The notes beneath the pieces are model-generated. The model ran no database searches and was not told the origin of the DNA. It saw nothing but the letters and a program-made list of their open reading frames with translations. Positions 63,808 to 64,000 of a stretch of DNA of 64,000 nt are shown here, in pieces (positions within the stretch are counted from its first letter, which is position 1; each line of letters starts with the position of its first letter). The DNA is taken from NCBI RefSeq assembly GCF_042664895.1, contig NZ_JBHTBQ010000004.1, positions 186,001 to 250,000 of the forward strand. The letters run 5' to 3'. This stretch comes from Iodobacter arcticus (lineage in GTDB: Bacteria > Pseudomonadota > Gammaproteobacteria > Burkholderiales > Chitinibacteraceae). The position numbers were made by a program, and so were the translations under genes.

Positions 63808-64000
63808 ATCAAGGCAATGAGCAGTTGGTTTTGATTGACGAGTTTTTAGATGCAGTCTGGCTGAGTGATCAGCTGTCTAAGAATACGATTGATAGCTATC
63901 GGCGTGATTTATTAATCTGGGCGAATTGGTTGGCATTAGAGCGGCGTTGCGATTTACTTGCTGCAGATCGTGAATGTGTGCAGGCTTTTTTGGCTAGGCA
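63804..64000 (+). CDS. xerD: Tyrosine recombinase of the XerC/XerD type, N-terminal part
   Basis: 65 codons are visible before the window edge. The start overlaps ogt by four bases. The sequence has FLDAVWLSDQLSKNTIDSYR and the following RDLLIWANWL, the core-binding domain of XerD; XerC is the alternative. The catalytic domain is outside the window. Confidence 0.85.
   Translation, partial: MNQGNEQLVLIDEFLDAVWLSDQLSKNTIDSYRRDLLIWANWLALERRCDLLAADRECVQAFLAR

Overview
The window is a 64-kb piece of a betaproteobacterial chromosome, most likely from the order Neisseriales and perhaps near Iodobacter/Chitinibacter. That placement is inference from protein character and gene order; no rRNA gene is present to settle it. 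Most of the window is conserved housekeeping DNA, with one more variable segment near the left end.

Layout. 1-6.5 kb: end of a flavin reductase-like gene, a YegD-type Hsp70-like gene, a block of DoxX + aromatic-acid-type MFS transporter + LysR regulator, a REP-like palindrome and an RlmG/RsmC-type rRNA methyltransferase. The DoxX-MFS-LysR block is bounded on its right by a decayed copy of the 3' end of the Hsp70-like gene, so the block looks inserted. 6.5-14 kb: a tyrosine-decarboxylation locus (GadC-like antiporter, about 637-residue tyrosine decarboxylase, TyrP/Mtr-type permease, tyrosyl-tRNA synthetase) followed by pyridoxal kinase pdxY. An FNR-type box sits at class II spacing from a -10 element in front of the antiporter gene. 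14-15.2 kb: a small lipoprotein and a GntR/FCD regulator.

15.3-48.4 kb: two tRNA-Phe genes (minus), then tRNA-Tyr, tRNA-Gly, tRNA-Thr, tufB, tRNA-Trp, secE, nusG, rplKAJL, rpoBC, rpsL, rpsG, fusA, tufA, the S10, spc and alpha operons (rpsJ to rplQ), all on the plus strand. Gene order is the classical bacterial one. The intercistronic gaps carry the most informative non-coding signals: an L10-type leader, a perfect hairpin between rpoB and rpoC, a diverged duplication before rpsL, a terminator-shaped hairpin between rpsJ and rplC, twin hairpins before rplN, and a recurring promoter-like element TTGCGN-N17-(TA-rich).

48.4-64 kb: HDOD protein, apaH, the ornithine-lipid pair olsB/olsA, a minus-strand type IV pilus/cell-division cluster (pilB-pilC-pilD-coaE-zapD-yacG), corB-like and ypjD-like membrane proteins, then ffh, rpsP-rimM-trmD-rplS, an O6-methylguanine-DNA methyltransferase and the start of a xerC/xerD-type recombinase running off the end.

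How it fits together: transcription and translation machinery dominates. The accessory part suggests a cell that can take up aromatic acids and exchange tyrosine for tyramine, probably when oxygen is low. All functional statements rest on reading translated sequence and remembered family features; no database search was run.
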